7,128 nt of DNA from an uncultured bacterium (GTDB taxonomy: Bacteria > Patescibacteriota > Minisyncoccia > SW-4-49-11). A program made the position numbers and the translations under genes. This document shows, one piece after another, positions 1 through 5,744 of this stretch. Numbering within the stretch: the first letter of the stretch is position 1; each line of letters begins with the position of its first letter. The stretch lies in assembly GCA_913060955.1 (NCBI GenBank), contig CAJXTH010000038.1, positions 1-7,128 on the forward strand, written 5' to 3'. The notes below the pieces were generated by a model. It searched no databases. It had not been told where the DNA came from and was given only the letters and a program-made list of their open reading frames with translations.

Positions 1-315
1 TATATCTCCAAGGCAGTGACCTTTGACTTTCCGTTTACCCGGCAATTCGTACTTACCAGTAACCAAAACAAATTCGTCTTCATGCCTGGAGGATTCGGGA
101 CACTTCACCAACTATTCGAAGTGCTCACCCTCATGCAAACGCGAAAAATTTCTAAAATTCCAATTGTTCTGTATGACAAAGCGTACTGGGAACCGCTTGT
201 AGAGTACATAAAAGAAACGTTAGACAAAAAATACCACACAATCAATCCAGAAGACGTAGATCTGATCAAACTCACCTCACACGAAAATGAAGTAATCTCA
301 TTTCTTGGGGAATAA
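1..315 (+). CDS. LOG-family Rossmann-fold protein, 3' part
   Basis: This is the C-terminal 104 residues of a TIGR00730/LOG-type protein; the N-terminus lies outside the window. Visible features are an Arg at window residue 14, then PGGFGTLHQ at residues 29-37, then a helix reading LFEVLTLMQTRKI. LOG enzymes are cytoplasmic and cleave nucleoside 5'-monophosphates to a free base and ribose 5-phosphate. The family motif is PGGxGTxxE, with an Arg about 15 residues before it. Here the Arg is present, but the motif's final Glu is Gln (codon 109-111, CAA). Members of this broad family are often annotated as lysine decarboxylases, which is not supported. The frame is open from base 1, so the GTG at 16 is not a real start. 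The family call is firm; activity is doubtful because of the Glu-to-Gln change. Confidence 0.85.
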   Translation, partial: YISKAVTFDFPFTRQFVLTSNQNKFVFMPGGFGTLHQLFEVLTLMQTRKISKIPIVLYDKAYWEPLVEYIKETLDKKYHTINPEDVDLIKLTSHENEVISFLGE

Positions 316-328
316 CCATAAACAAGTA

Positions 329-357
329 TTGAATTTATCCAGATATTCTGGTATATT
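329..357 (+). promoter_or_regulatory. Sigma70-type promoter upstream of tRNA-His
   Basis: TTGAAT (329-334), a 17-base spacer and TATATT (352-357), preceded by TGG, which gives an extended -10. Transcription would start near 364, about 220 bases before the tRNA. It lies just after the LOG stop codon and faces tRNA-His; no better promoter is visible closer to the tRNA. Confidence 0.6.
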
Positions 358-584
358 AGCACTCGTACCGACAAGATCTGAATGAAGGGAACCTATGCAT
401 TTGAATGAAGTACGATAACTCTTCAAATATACAAAGTTCAAGAGGCCTTAAATCTTTCGGTGAAGTCCAAGGCGACAAGGAATGAAGCTTCTGAGCAATA
501 TCAAAGCATATTGTGAAAAGATTCATGACGAAGTCAACGAAGAAATTCGCGAAAGAGAAAGGCCGAATGGAACGTCCCTAGGAG
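358..584 (+). other. Long non-coding leader between promoter and tRNA-His
   Basis: No convincing protein gene was found here. GAATGAAG occurs three times (380-387, 403-410, 480-487). Several short hairpins can be drawn: ATTTGAA/TTCAAAT (399-405 with 422-428), GCCTT/AAGGC (445-449 with 469-473) enclosing CTTT/GAAG, CAATAT/ATATTG (496-501 with 508-513) and TGAC/GTCA around 525-535. A seven-codon ORF (395-418, MHLNEVR) follows a purine-rich AAGGGA, and a 37-codon ORF runs 482-595 into the tRNA. I do not recognise any known RNA family (not tmRNA, RNase P, SRP RNA or T-box by eye). It may be a 5' leader removed by RNase P, or a separate small RNA. Confidence 0.35.
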
Positions 585-659
585 GGTGGCCATAGTTAAA
601 TGGTATAACGTCGGGTTGTGGTTCCGATATTACGGGTTCAATTCCCGTTGGTCACCCCA
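585..659 (+). tRNA. tRNA-His (anticodon GTG)
   Basis: The acceptor stem GTGGCCA (586-592) pairs with TGGTCAC (649-655), with one G-T pair. The extra G at -1 (585) faces C73 (656), the hallmark of tRNA-His. The D arm is GTTA/TAAC. The anticodon stem is 611-615 with 623-627, and the anticodon GTG is at 618-620. The T stem ACGGG/CCCGT surrounds the loop TTCAATT. CCA is encoded at 657-659. A hairpin terminator follows 11 bases later. Confidence 0.96.
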
Positions 660-670
660 AAGCGTAGTTC

Positions 671-696
671 AAAAGCACCCAAATGGGTGCTTTTTT
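671..696 (+). terminator. Rho-independent terminator of tRNA-His
   Basis: AAAAGCACCC (671-680), loop AAAT, then GGGTGC followed by six T (691-696). Because an A-run precedes the stem, it could also stop minus-strand transcription arriving from the NUDIX genes. Confidence 0.88.
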
Positions 697-743
697 GTTT
701 CTCAGATTGCCTGTAAAAAATTCTCTCTCACTTTTTAAAATCA

Positions 744-807
744 TTTCCCACATGGATATCCCCTTTATGTGGATAAGTTGGGGACAACCTGGGTATTTTG
801 GGGATAA
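744..807. promoter_or_regulatory. Cluster of DnaA-box-like 9-mers
   Basis: TGTGGATAA at 768-776 is a perfect DnaA box (TTATCCACA on the minus strand). Around it lie TGGGGATAA (799-807, one mismatch), TGGGGACAA (779-787, two mismatches), both in the same orientation, and TTTCCCACA (744-752, plus orientation, two mismatches). CCACAT (748-753) and ATGTGG (767-772) also form an inverted repeat around GGATATCC. An AT-rich stretch (714-746) lies to the left. The cluster sits between two convergent transcripts, so it is unlikely to be a promoter. It could be a DnaA-binding or replication-related site, but no dnaA or dnaN is in view. Confidence 0.4.
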
Positions 808-819
808 AGGCGGGGAAAA

Positions 820-1371
820 CTAATTGTTAGAGTTTTTGATAATATGGTATTTCAGTACTGCTAGAGCGAAGTTTGGCTCTTGATACTCGTTGTTTATAAC
901 CTTCTGGTACACGTCTTCAAATGGTTCTAAGACCACTTGGATATCTTCAAAATCATCGAGTTCTTGATCCTTGGCTAAGTGAGCGTTGGTAGCCAAGTAA
1001 AAATGACGATTTTGATCAGTTCGAGCAGGATTCACATAGTGAACACCCAGTTCCACAAAATTTTCTGGGGCACAAGTATATCCGGTTTCTTCCTCCATCT
1101 CTCGAAAAGCTGCTTCTCGAGGATCTTCACCGTCCTCAATCATACCTCCACAGATATCTGTGACAAAGTCATTGATTCCATATCGATACTGTTTGACCAA
1201 CACACACTGTTCATCTTCGGTAAGAATCAGAGTTGTTGCTACATCGTGTCCAGTTCGTCGATAGAAATCAAAGATTCGCCCATCTTCCAACTCATACAAC
1301 TCTTTATCTATTTTTCCAGCGAATTTTTTCTCAAAAATAGTTTCGCTTGATAAGAATTTTGGTTCTTTCAT
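820..1371 (-). CDS. NUDIX hydrolase, ADP-ribose pyrophosphatase-like
   Basis: A 183-residue cytoplasmic enzyme of the NUDIX superfamily. The NUDIX box is complete at residues 76-98 (G76, E82, R90, E91, E94, E95, G97), which binds the divalent metal that activates water for cleaving nucleoside diphosphates linked to another moiety. QYR at 61-63 before the box, and the length, resemble ADP-ribose/nucleotide-sugar pyrophosphatases (NudF-like), so ADP-ribose or a related compound is a reasonable but unproven substrate. The ATG start is 10 bases after the stop of the upstream NUDIX gene, with only a weak purine-rich TAAGAG before it, so it is most likely the second gene of a two-gene operon. It ends close to the DnaA-box cluster. 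Confidence 0.9.
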   Translation of the reverse strand: MKEPKFLSSETIFEKKFAGKIDKELYELEDGRIFDFYRRTGHDVATTLILTEDEQCVLVKQYRYGINDFVTDICGGMIEDGEDPREAAFREMEEETGYTCAPENFVELGVHYVNPARTDQNRHFYLATNAHLAKDQELDDFEDIQVVLEPFEDVYQKVINNEYQEPNFALAVLKYHIIKNSNN

Positions 1372-1381
1372 GGATATACTC

Positions 1382-1804
1382 TTAATCTATATGTACTACA
1401 TCTCCTGGTTGCCAAGTTGTCAATCGCTCGGCTACTCCTGGATACGGAATCGCTTCGGCTAGTTCGAGAAAGGTTAGCCAGTGTCCAGTATAGCCATCTT
1501 CCAAAATAAATTTTTCTGAAATCTGCTCTAATTGTATCAGATATTGAAGTTGCAGGGTCTGGTCAAACTGATACGTGCTCATCAGGACCGGACTCCCCTC
1601 GGGAACGTGACCGAGTTCTTCTTGTAATTCTCTTTCAAGCCCACTGATCAGATCTTCATCATGCTCGAGAGTTCCTCCTGGAAACTCATACTTATCGAAT
1701 CGATTTTTCATGACAAAAACCCGATCTGGAGTACGGATAATGGCTTTTTGACTGATGATATAGCGTGGTTTGTCAGGCATAGGCAGGGTGTTATTTGATT
1801 GCAT
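1382..1804 (-). CDS. NUDIX hydrolase, small, substrate unknown
   Basis: A 140-residue protein with a perfect NUDIX box at residues 44-66 (G44, E50, R58, E59, E62, E63, G65), within the motif FPGGTLEHDE...RELQEELG. It is shorter than its downstream neighbour and has no ADP-ribose-type QYR motif; the PGG entry to the box resembles MutT-like and other house-cleaning hydrolases. Its substrate cannot be read from the sequence. The chosen ATG has no Shine-Dalgarno sequence but lies 8 bases after TATTAT (minus strand, 1813-1818), so the mRNA is probably nearly leaderless. A second Met at residue 9 is an alternative start with no ribosome site either. It is first gene of the pair with 820-1371 and diverges from recQ. 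Confidence 0.9.
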   Translation of the reverse strand: MQSNNTLPMPDKPRYIISQKAIIRTPDRVFVMKNRFDKYEFPGGTLEHDEDLISGLERELQEELGHVPEGSPVLMSTYQFDQTLQLQYLIQLEQISEKFILEDGYTGHWLTFLELAEAIPYPGVAERLTTWQPGDVVHID

Positions 1805-1811
1805 TATGCGC

Positions 1812-1818
1812 TATAATA
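1812..1818. promoter_or_regulatory. Divergent overlapping -10 boxes, NUDIX and recQ
   Basis: TATAATA can be read as TATAAT on the plus strand (1812-1817) and TATTAT on the minus strand (1813-1818). The plus reading predicts a start near 1824, about 10 bases before the recQ GTG at 1834. The minus reading predicts a start near 1806, two bases before the NUDIX ATG. No convincing -35 box is present on either side at normal spacing. Confidence 0.45.
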
Positions 1819-1833
1819 CCTGTATTCGTCAAC

Positions 1834-3663
1834 GTGAGCGCTGTGGAACAAATCGATAGAATACGCAAAGACATTTTTGGGTTTGAATCCTTTCGTCCGT
1901 TTCAGGAAGAAGTGATCCGAACCGCCCTCGCCGGTCAAGATACTCTGGTAGTCATGCCTACGGGAGGGGGGAAATCTTTGTGTTACCAGCTTCCTGCTAT
2001 TGCAGCAGAAGGAGTTGCGATTGTCATCTCGCCCCTCGTCTCACTCATGGAAGATCAGGTCTCGGCCTTGAAACTTTCTGGAGTGCGAGCAGCCTGCTTT
2101 CACGCTCAAATTGACCTTTCAGAGCAACAACGGATCATGAATCAGTTGCGAGCCAACGACCCCGAGGCTCCTCAACTCCTGTATCTTTCTCCAGAGCGTG
2201 CCGTAGGTAATGGCATGAAACAATTTTTACAATCTATCCCAGTCTCGTATTTGGTGGTCGATGAAGCCCACTGCATTTCGGCCTGGGGCCATGATTTCCG
2301 GTCAGAATACACACGGCTCGGAGAACTTAAAAAACTCTTGCCACAAACCCCAGTTTTGGCTCTTACCGCCACAGCAGACGAGAAGACCCGCCAAGATATT
2401 ATTACCCAACTCGAAATCCAAGACACTGTCTGCACCTTTGTAGCTTCTTTTGACCGACCAAATATCCGATACACTATTGAGCCGAAAGTCGATCCCTGGA
2501 AAAAACTCCAACGGATTATGAAGCGCTTTCGGGGAGACTCTGGAATTCTCTATTGTTCTTCCAAGAAAAATGCCAATAAACTGAGTGATCGTCTAGCCAA
2601 AGCTGGAATCAAAGTCGGAACCTATCATGCAGACATTCCGTACGATGAACGCCAACGAGTGTATCACGCCTTCCAAAACGATGAAATTCAGCTGGTGGTA
2701 GCCACCGTGGCCTTTGGAATGGGAATTGACAAGCCCAATGTTCGCTTTGTTATTCACTGGGATATCCCCAAAAATATCGAATCGTACTACCAAGAATCGG
2801 GACGAGCCGGGCGAGACGGACTCCCAGCCGAGTCTATTATTCTCTATGATCCCCGAGACAAAGAAATCCTAGACTATTTCTTGAGCCAAGGCCGCCAAGA
2901 GGAGGTAACCCATCTCACCCCAGAAGAACGGGAATCTTTTTATACCCGCCAAGAACAAAAACAAGAAGCACTTCTCGGACTCTGTTCATTCCCTGTCTGC
3001 CGCCGGAAACAACTCTTGGAATACTTTGAAGAACCCTACGAGGGAAATTGTGGTGCCTGTGATGTCTGTCTCTCACCAACCAAACAAATCGACCAGACTG
3101 AAGAGATCTTGAAAGTCATCTCGACCATCTTGAAACTCGATCGAGCCTATGGAATGCAATATATCATCGAAATTCTCCAAGGAAAGCTTTCCCAAAACGT
3201 AAAACGTCGAGGGCATAACAGTCTCTCTGTATTCGGAATTGGAGCTGACCATTCGCACAAAGAATGGGAGTGGATTATCATGCAAGCCATCGCCCAAGGG
3301 ATATTTTGGATCGATCGGGACAACTACCGGGTCATCAAATGTACCAGAGCCGTAAAACCAATTCTCAAACGTCAGCAAAAAACCTATCTGGTCGAATATC
3401 ACGAACATATTAAAGATCCGCTCGACGATGGACTGGCTCCAGACCAGGAAGTGCTCTTCGAGGCGCTCCGCGCCAAACGCTCGGAACTTGCCTCCCAAGC
3501 TGGAGTTCCTGCCTATATTATCTTTTCTGATGCCGTCTTGACGCAAATCGCCCAGCAACCACCCAAGGAAAAGTCAGGCCTTCTGGATATCTCCGGAATT
3601 GGACAAGCCAAACTCGAGTCATACGGAGACGACTTTTGGGAAGTCATCCAATCGTTTGGGTAA
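1834..3663 (+). CDS. recQ: RecQ-type ATP-dependent DNA helicase
   Basis: A full-length 3'-5' DNA helicase of the RecQ family, acting in recombination and repair. Counting from GTG 1834 it has 609 residues, close to E. coli RecQ. Visible elements in order: motif 0 FRPFQ near 20-24; Walker A GGGKS 44-48; DEAH 143-146; aromatic loop AWGHDFR 160-166; motif VI QESGRAGRDG 320-329; four zinc cysteines 389, 406, 409 and 412, with E. coli-like 17-3-3 spacing; an RQC winged helix roughly 425-520; and a C-terminal HRDC domain about 538-609. The frame is open back to TTG 1795, but that start would lie upstream of the -10 box. GTG 1834 or GTG 1843 is more likely, and neither has a ribosome site. It diverges from the NUDIX pair. 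No terminator follows it directly. Confidence 0.95.
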   Translation: MSAVEQIDRIRKDIFGFESFRPFQEEVIRTALAGQDTLVVMPTGGGKSLCYQLPAIAAEGVAIVISPLVSLMEDQVSALKLSGVRAACFHAQIDLSEQQRIMNQLRANDPEAPQLLYLSPERAVGNGMKQFLQSIPVSYLVVDEAHCISAWGHDFRSEYTRLGELKKLLPQTPVLALTATADEKTRQDIITQLEIQDTVCTFVASFDRPNIRYTIEPKVDPWKKLQRIMKRFRGDSGILYCSSKKNANKLSDRLAKAGIKVGTYHADIPYDERQRVYHAFQNDEIQLVVATVAFGMGIDKPNVRFVIHWDIPKNIESYYQESGRAGRDGLPAESIILYDPRDKEILDYFLSQGRQEEVTHLTPEERESFYTRQEQKQEALLGLCSFPVCRRKQLLEYFEEPYEGNCGACDVCLSPTKQIDQTEEILKVISTILKLDRAYGMQYIIEILQGKLSQNVKRRGHNSLSVFGIGADHSHKEWEWIIMQAIAQGIFWIDRDNYRVIKCTRAVKPILKRQQKTYLVEYHEHIKDPLDDGLAPDQEVLFEALRAKRSELASQAGVPAYIIFSDAVLTQIAQQPPKEKSGLLDISGIGQAKLESYGDDFWEVIQSFG

Positions 3664-3665
3664 TC

Positions 3666-3674
3666 TGCTACAAT
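3666..3674 (+). promoter_or_regulatory. Extended -10 promoter of a leaderless mRNA
   Basis: TGC followed by TACAAT (3669-3674) forms an extended -10. Six bases later comes the A of ATG 3681, so the predicted transcription start is the start codon itself. It overlaps or abuts the recQ stop codon region. No -35 match is visible. Confidence 0.5.
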
Positions 3675-3680
3675 ACAACC

Positions 3681-4299
3681 ATGAATACAGAACTCCAAGC
3701 AGCTCTGATCGCTGCTACCACCACTCTCATCACTGTAGCTATCAGCCGAGTGATTCAAGTTTGGGTCGAATCCAAAAATCATACTCGAGAAACTCAGGAA
3801 ATTTACTCAACCTATGTTGAATTTTCGCTCAAACGAAAGATCGAAACCTATCATCAACTCCTCAATATCATTCGAAATGTTGGCTATGGGAGTAGTTACG
3901 ACACCGGATCAGAAGTCAAATATACCGACCAAGAAAAAATAAAAATCATCCAAACAGCCCTCAAAAATCTCATTGCGTGGGAATACGACAGCGGCGGAGT
4001 GTTTTTCCTCTCAGCTGAATCATTTGAGCGATTCCGGCGCCTGAAAACCCGCCTATACCGATCAAGCCTATTCTATCCAACAACTTCAAAACATCACCGG
4101 TGCCGTATCCGGTCTCAGATCCTCCCTTTTCAAGGATCTCTATATCTACCGCATGGCCGAAGATAGCTTTGCCAACCGTCAGACAATCACCCAGCTCATG
4201 GAGCAAGAACGCAACGAAGTCCTCGGAAAATCTGACCAATCCCGCAAGAATCGATTCCAAAAAATATTGACCCGCCTCCAGAGAATTGGTAAACTATAG
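3681..4299 (+). pseudogene. Single-span membrane protein gene with +1 frameshift
   Basis: I do not recognise this family. From ATG 3681 the protein begins with a hydrophobic segment (about residues 8-27, rich in Ala, Thr, Ile and Val) that looks like one membrane span or anchor. A charged, mostly helical region follows. The frame runs to a stop at 4164-4166, but from about 4045 its residues turn into an unlikely basic string, while the +1 frame opens after a TGA at 4042-4044. That frame reads TDQAYSIQQLQNITGAVSG and onward in charged helical sequence to TAG 4297-4299, just before the terminator. Removing one base in the AAAACCC run (4044-4050) would join both parts into a protein of 205 residues. 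The cause may be a real mutation or a sequencing error; the change is +1, so a standard -1 slippery site does not explain it. Earlier starts overlapping recQ (for example 3636) are unlikely. Confidence 0.75.
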
Positions 4300-4305
4300 T
4301 TACAG

Positions 4306-4346
4306 ATGCCCTAGGTGCGTACCCGTGCCTTGGGGCATTTTTATTT
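4306..4346 (+). terminator. Strong rho-independent terminator
   Basis: ATGCCCTAGGTGCG (4306-4319) pairs with CGTGCCTTGGGGCAT (4324-4338) with one bulged T and a TACC loop; a T-rich tail (4338-4346) follows. It ends the recQ/membrane-protein transcript seven bases after the TAG in the corrected frame, supporting 4299 as the original gene end. Confidence 0.85.
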
Positions 4347-4371
4347 CCAGGGGAAAGACCCGGTGTAGGAC

Positions 4372-4400
4372 TTGTCAAAACCGAAACTCTTTGATACTAT
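4372..4400 (+). promoter_or_regulatory. Promoter of tRNA-Asp
   Basis: TTGTCA (4372-4377), a 17-base spacer, then TACTAT (4395-4400) preceded by TGA as an extended -10. A perfect TATAAT overlaps it at 4398-4403 with a 20-base spacer. Either predicts a start 9-12 bases before the tRNA. Confidence 0.75.
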
Positions 4401-4418
4401 AATCCAGTAAACCACACA

Positions 4419-4493
4419 GGGGGTGTAGCTCAGTTGGTTTAGAGCGTCTGCCTGTCACGCAGAAGGTCGCCGGTTCGAGCCCGGTCACTCCCG
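4419..4493 (+). tRNA. tRNA-Asp (anticodon GTC)
   Basis: The acceptor stem GGGGGTG (4419-4425) pairs with CACTCCC (4486-4492), with one G-T pair, and the discriminator is G4493, as usual for tRNA-Asp. The D arm is GCTC/GAGC. The anticodon stem TCTGC/GCAGA encloses the loop CTGTCAC with GTC at 4454-4456. The T stem GCCGG/CCGGT encloses TTCGAGC. The next bases are CAT, so CCA is not encoded and must be added by a nucleotidyltransferase. Confidence 0.96.
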
Positions 4494-4500
4494 CATAAAG

Positions 4501-4532
4501 AAAAGAGTACTCACTAGTGGGTACTCTTTTTT
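4501..4532 (+). terminator. Rho-independent terminator of tRNA-Asp
   Basis: AAAAGAGTACTCAC pairs with GTGGGTACTCTTTT, with one T-G pair, and ends in a run of six T. It sits eight bases after the tRNA, making tRNA-Asp a single-gene transcript. Confidence 0.9.
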
Positions 4533-4588
4533 GAGGAGAGCGACGAGGAAAGGGCGTTGGGAAAACGTAGTTTTCCTGTGTAGGAAGA

Positions 4589-5638
4589 TTACCTGCGAAT
4601 AGCGCGAGATATCATCATTGTCACAGCATTATTAGCATTTTCAATAATAAGTTCTTTCTCGGGATGCTTAGTTTGAAAAACTCGAAATATTTCATCAGCA
4701 AATGCCTGTCCAATGGTTGGAACGTCTCCAAAATCAAATGCTATAGATTCAAATTTTTCAAGCCCGTCTAACAATCTTTTTGCCTGAGATCTGGAGACCA
4801 ATACCGTACCTTGATTTGATTTAACTTTTACTTTGTGGATAGGGCCAAGAGGGATGCGAGTTCTATCAAACGTCTTCTCTTCTGGATCAGAAAACTGACT
4901 AAAAATATCGGTAAGATGCTTTTTAGAGGATAGTGATATTTCAAATGAAACACTCGAACCCTTCATAGCTCTATTTACCTTATCGTATGTTATATCGTTA
5001 GTTCTGTTATTAACCTCGAAAATGTATCCATAACTACTGATTTGGAAATAATCAGCAATTTTCGAGGTAAAAAATATACCTTCGCCTGAATGAGCTTGAG
5101 GAAACGTAGTCACCTTTCCTTTTTGTAGCTCCTGCATTGCGTCAAACTCATTCTTTATGTTTTTAGAGCTCATAATGTTATGAAACACCCCTATACCAAA
5201 ATCGTTGACGACAAAACTCAATACATCTCCCTTAATTGAAGATTGAACGGCGATATGACCGCTTTGTGAGTGGTCAATTGCGTTGTTAACCATTTCAGAA
5301 AAGGCATATTCATAGACAGCAGAAACATTCTCTGAAACCTTGTCATTAAACAGCAGCTTGTTTCTAAAATATTCTACAACTATATGTTCTTCGAGACTGT
5401 CAGTGCTCCATTTTTTTGAAAAAATTACTTCAATATTAGTATTTTCAGAATTTAATTCGTATTCCCTATTTTTTCGAGCACGAAAGGGAATAAGAATATC
5501 TCTCTTTACCAATTCTGAAAGTTTCGTACTTATTGAACTTGATGCAAAATCTTCAAATTTCAGGTACTCAAAAAGATCCTTTTTCGAAAATCTCTTATGT
5601 AAATATGCAAAGTTAATTATTTCCTGTTCTAAGGTCAT
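4589..5638 (-). CDS. HTH-like/GHKL ATPase/STAS-like (DUF4325) fusion protein
   Basis: A 349-residue soluble protein in three parts. Residues 1-65 look like a winged helix: helices with SKKDLFEYLK, then a likely recognition helix near 33-46 and a basic wing (PFRARKNREY). Residues about 105-235 form a GHKL ATPase: N box with E115, N118, N119 and D122; G1 box D146-F-G-I-G150; G2 box SGEG 184-187. Residues about 270-345 match the STAS-like DUF4325 type, with DFGDVPTIGQAFADEIF at 302-318. GHKL/STAS pairs are known from anti-sigma factor switches (SpoIIAB/SpoIIAA, RsbW/RsbV), where the kinase phosphorylates a Ser of the STAS protein. Here both are on one chain, and the position matching that Ser is Gln311 in my hand alignment. 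No His-kinase dimerisation helix or membrane segment is visible. The gene is AT-rich compared with its neighbours and may be acquired. The target is unknown. Confidence 0.8.
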   Translation of the reverse strand: MTLEQEIINFAYLHKRFSKKDLFEYLKFEDFASSSISTKLSELVKRDILIPFRARKNREYELNSENTNIEVIFSKKWSTDSLEEHIVVEYFRNKLLFNDKVSENVSAVYEYAFSEMVNNAIDHSQSGHIAVQSSIKGDVLSFVVNDFGIGVFHNIMSSKNIKNEFDAMQELQKGKVTTFPQAHSGEGIFFTSKIADYFQISSYGYIFEVNNRTNDITYDKVNRAMKGSSVSFEISLSSKKHLTDIFSQFSDPEEKTFDRTRIPLGPIHKVKVKSNQGTVLVSRSQAKRLLDGLEKFESIAFDFGDVPTIGQAFADEIFRVFQTKHPEKELIIENANNAVTMMISRAIRR

Positions 5639-5673
5639 TTTATTAAAATAAACTTACTTTATTTTAATAAAAT
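5637..5673. repeat. Perfect 16-bp inverted repeat, likely operator
   Basis: ATTTTATTAAAATAAA (5637-5652) and TTTATTTTAATAAAAT (5658-5673) are exact inverted copies around CTTAC. The repeat covers the -10 box, predicted start site and the first bases of the start codon of the fusion gene, where a bound protein would block transcription. Because both arms consist only of A and T, some of the symmetry may be compositional, but a perfect 16-bp arm is long. A terminator role is unlikely: the repeat lies at the promoter, not after a gene. Confidence 0.7.
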
Positions 5674-5689
5674 ATAAGTAAAAAGTCAA
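5661..5689 (-). promoter_or_regulatory. Promoter of the GHKL/STAS-like gene
   Basis: On the minus strand: TTGACT (5684-5689), a 17-base spacer and TAAAAT (5661-5666). Transcription would begin near 5654, giving a leader of about 16 bases without a Shine-Dalgarno sequence. The -10 lies inside the inverted repeat at 5637-5673. Confidence 0.75.
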
Positions 5690-5744
5690 TTTATCTTATT
5701 TTTAATTAGATAAAATTAGTTTTAATTAAGTATAACTAAAATAT

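Noticed and set aside
482..595. 37-codon ORF starting MKLLSNIKAY, before tRNA-His
   Set aside because: It runs 11 bases into the mature tRNA, its AAGGA touches the ATG with no spacing, and it has no recognisable homologue by eye. It could be a decayed gene or a small protein, but support is too weak to call.
1795..1833. TTG start at 1795 for recQ
   Set aside because: It would put the plus-strand TATAAT inside the gene and add 13 residues not expected in RecQ, whose conserved part begins just after 1843.
4044..4050. AAAACCC as a programmed -1 slippery site
   Set aside because: The downstream coding frame is +1 relative to the upstream frame, which a -1 slip cannot reach.
4560..4576. Hairpin GGAAAA/TTTTCC behind the fusion gene as a terminator
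   Set aside because: On the minus strand the T-run is part of the stem and no T-tract follows, so it is not a standard terminator.
5690..5714. TTTATCT/AGATAAA and other short repeats in the AT-rich spacer as a CRISPR or att site
   Set aside because: The copies are short, irregular and made almost only of A and T; no regular spacing and no match to the tRNA-Asp 3' end was seen.
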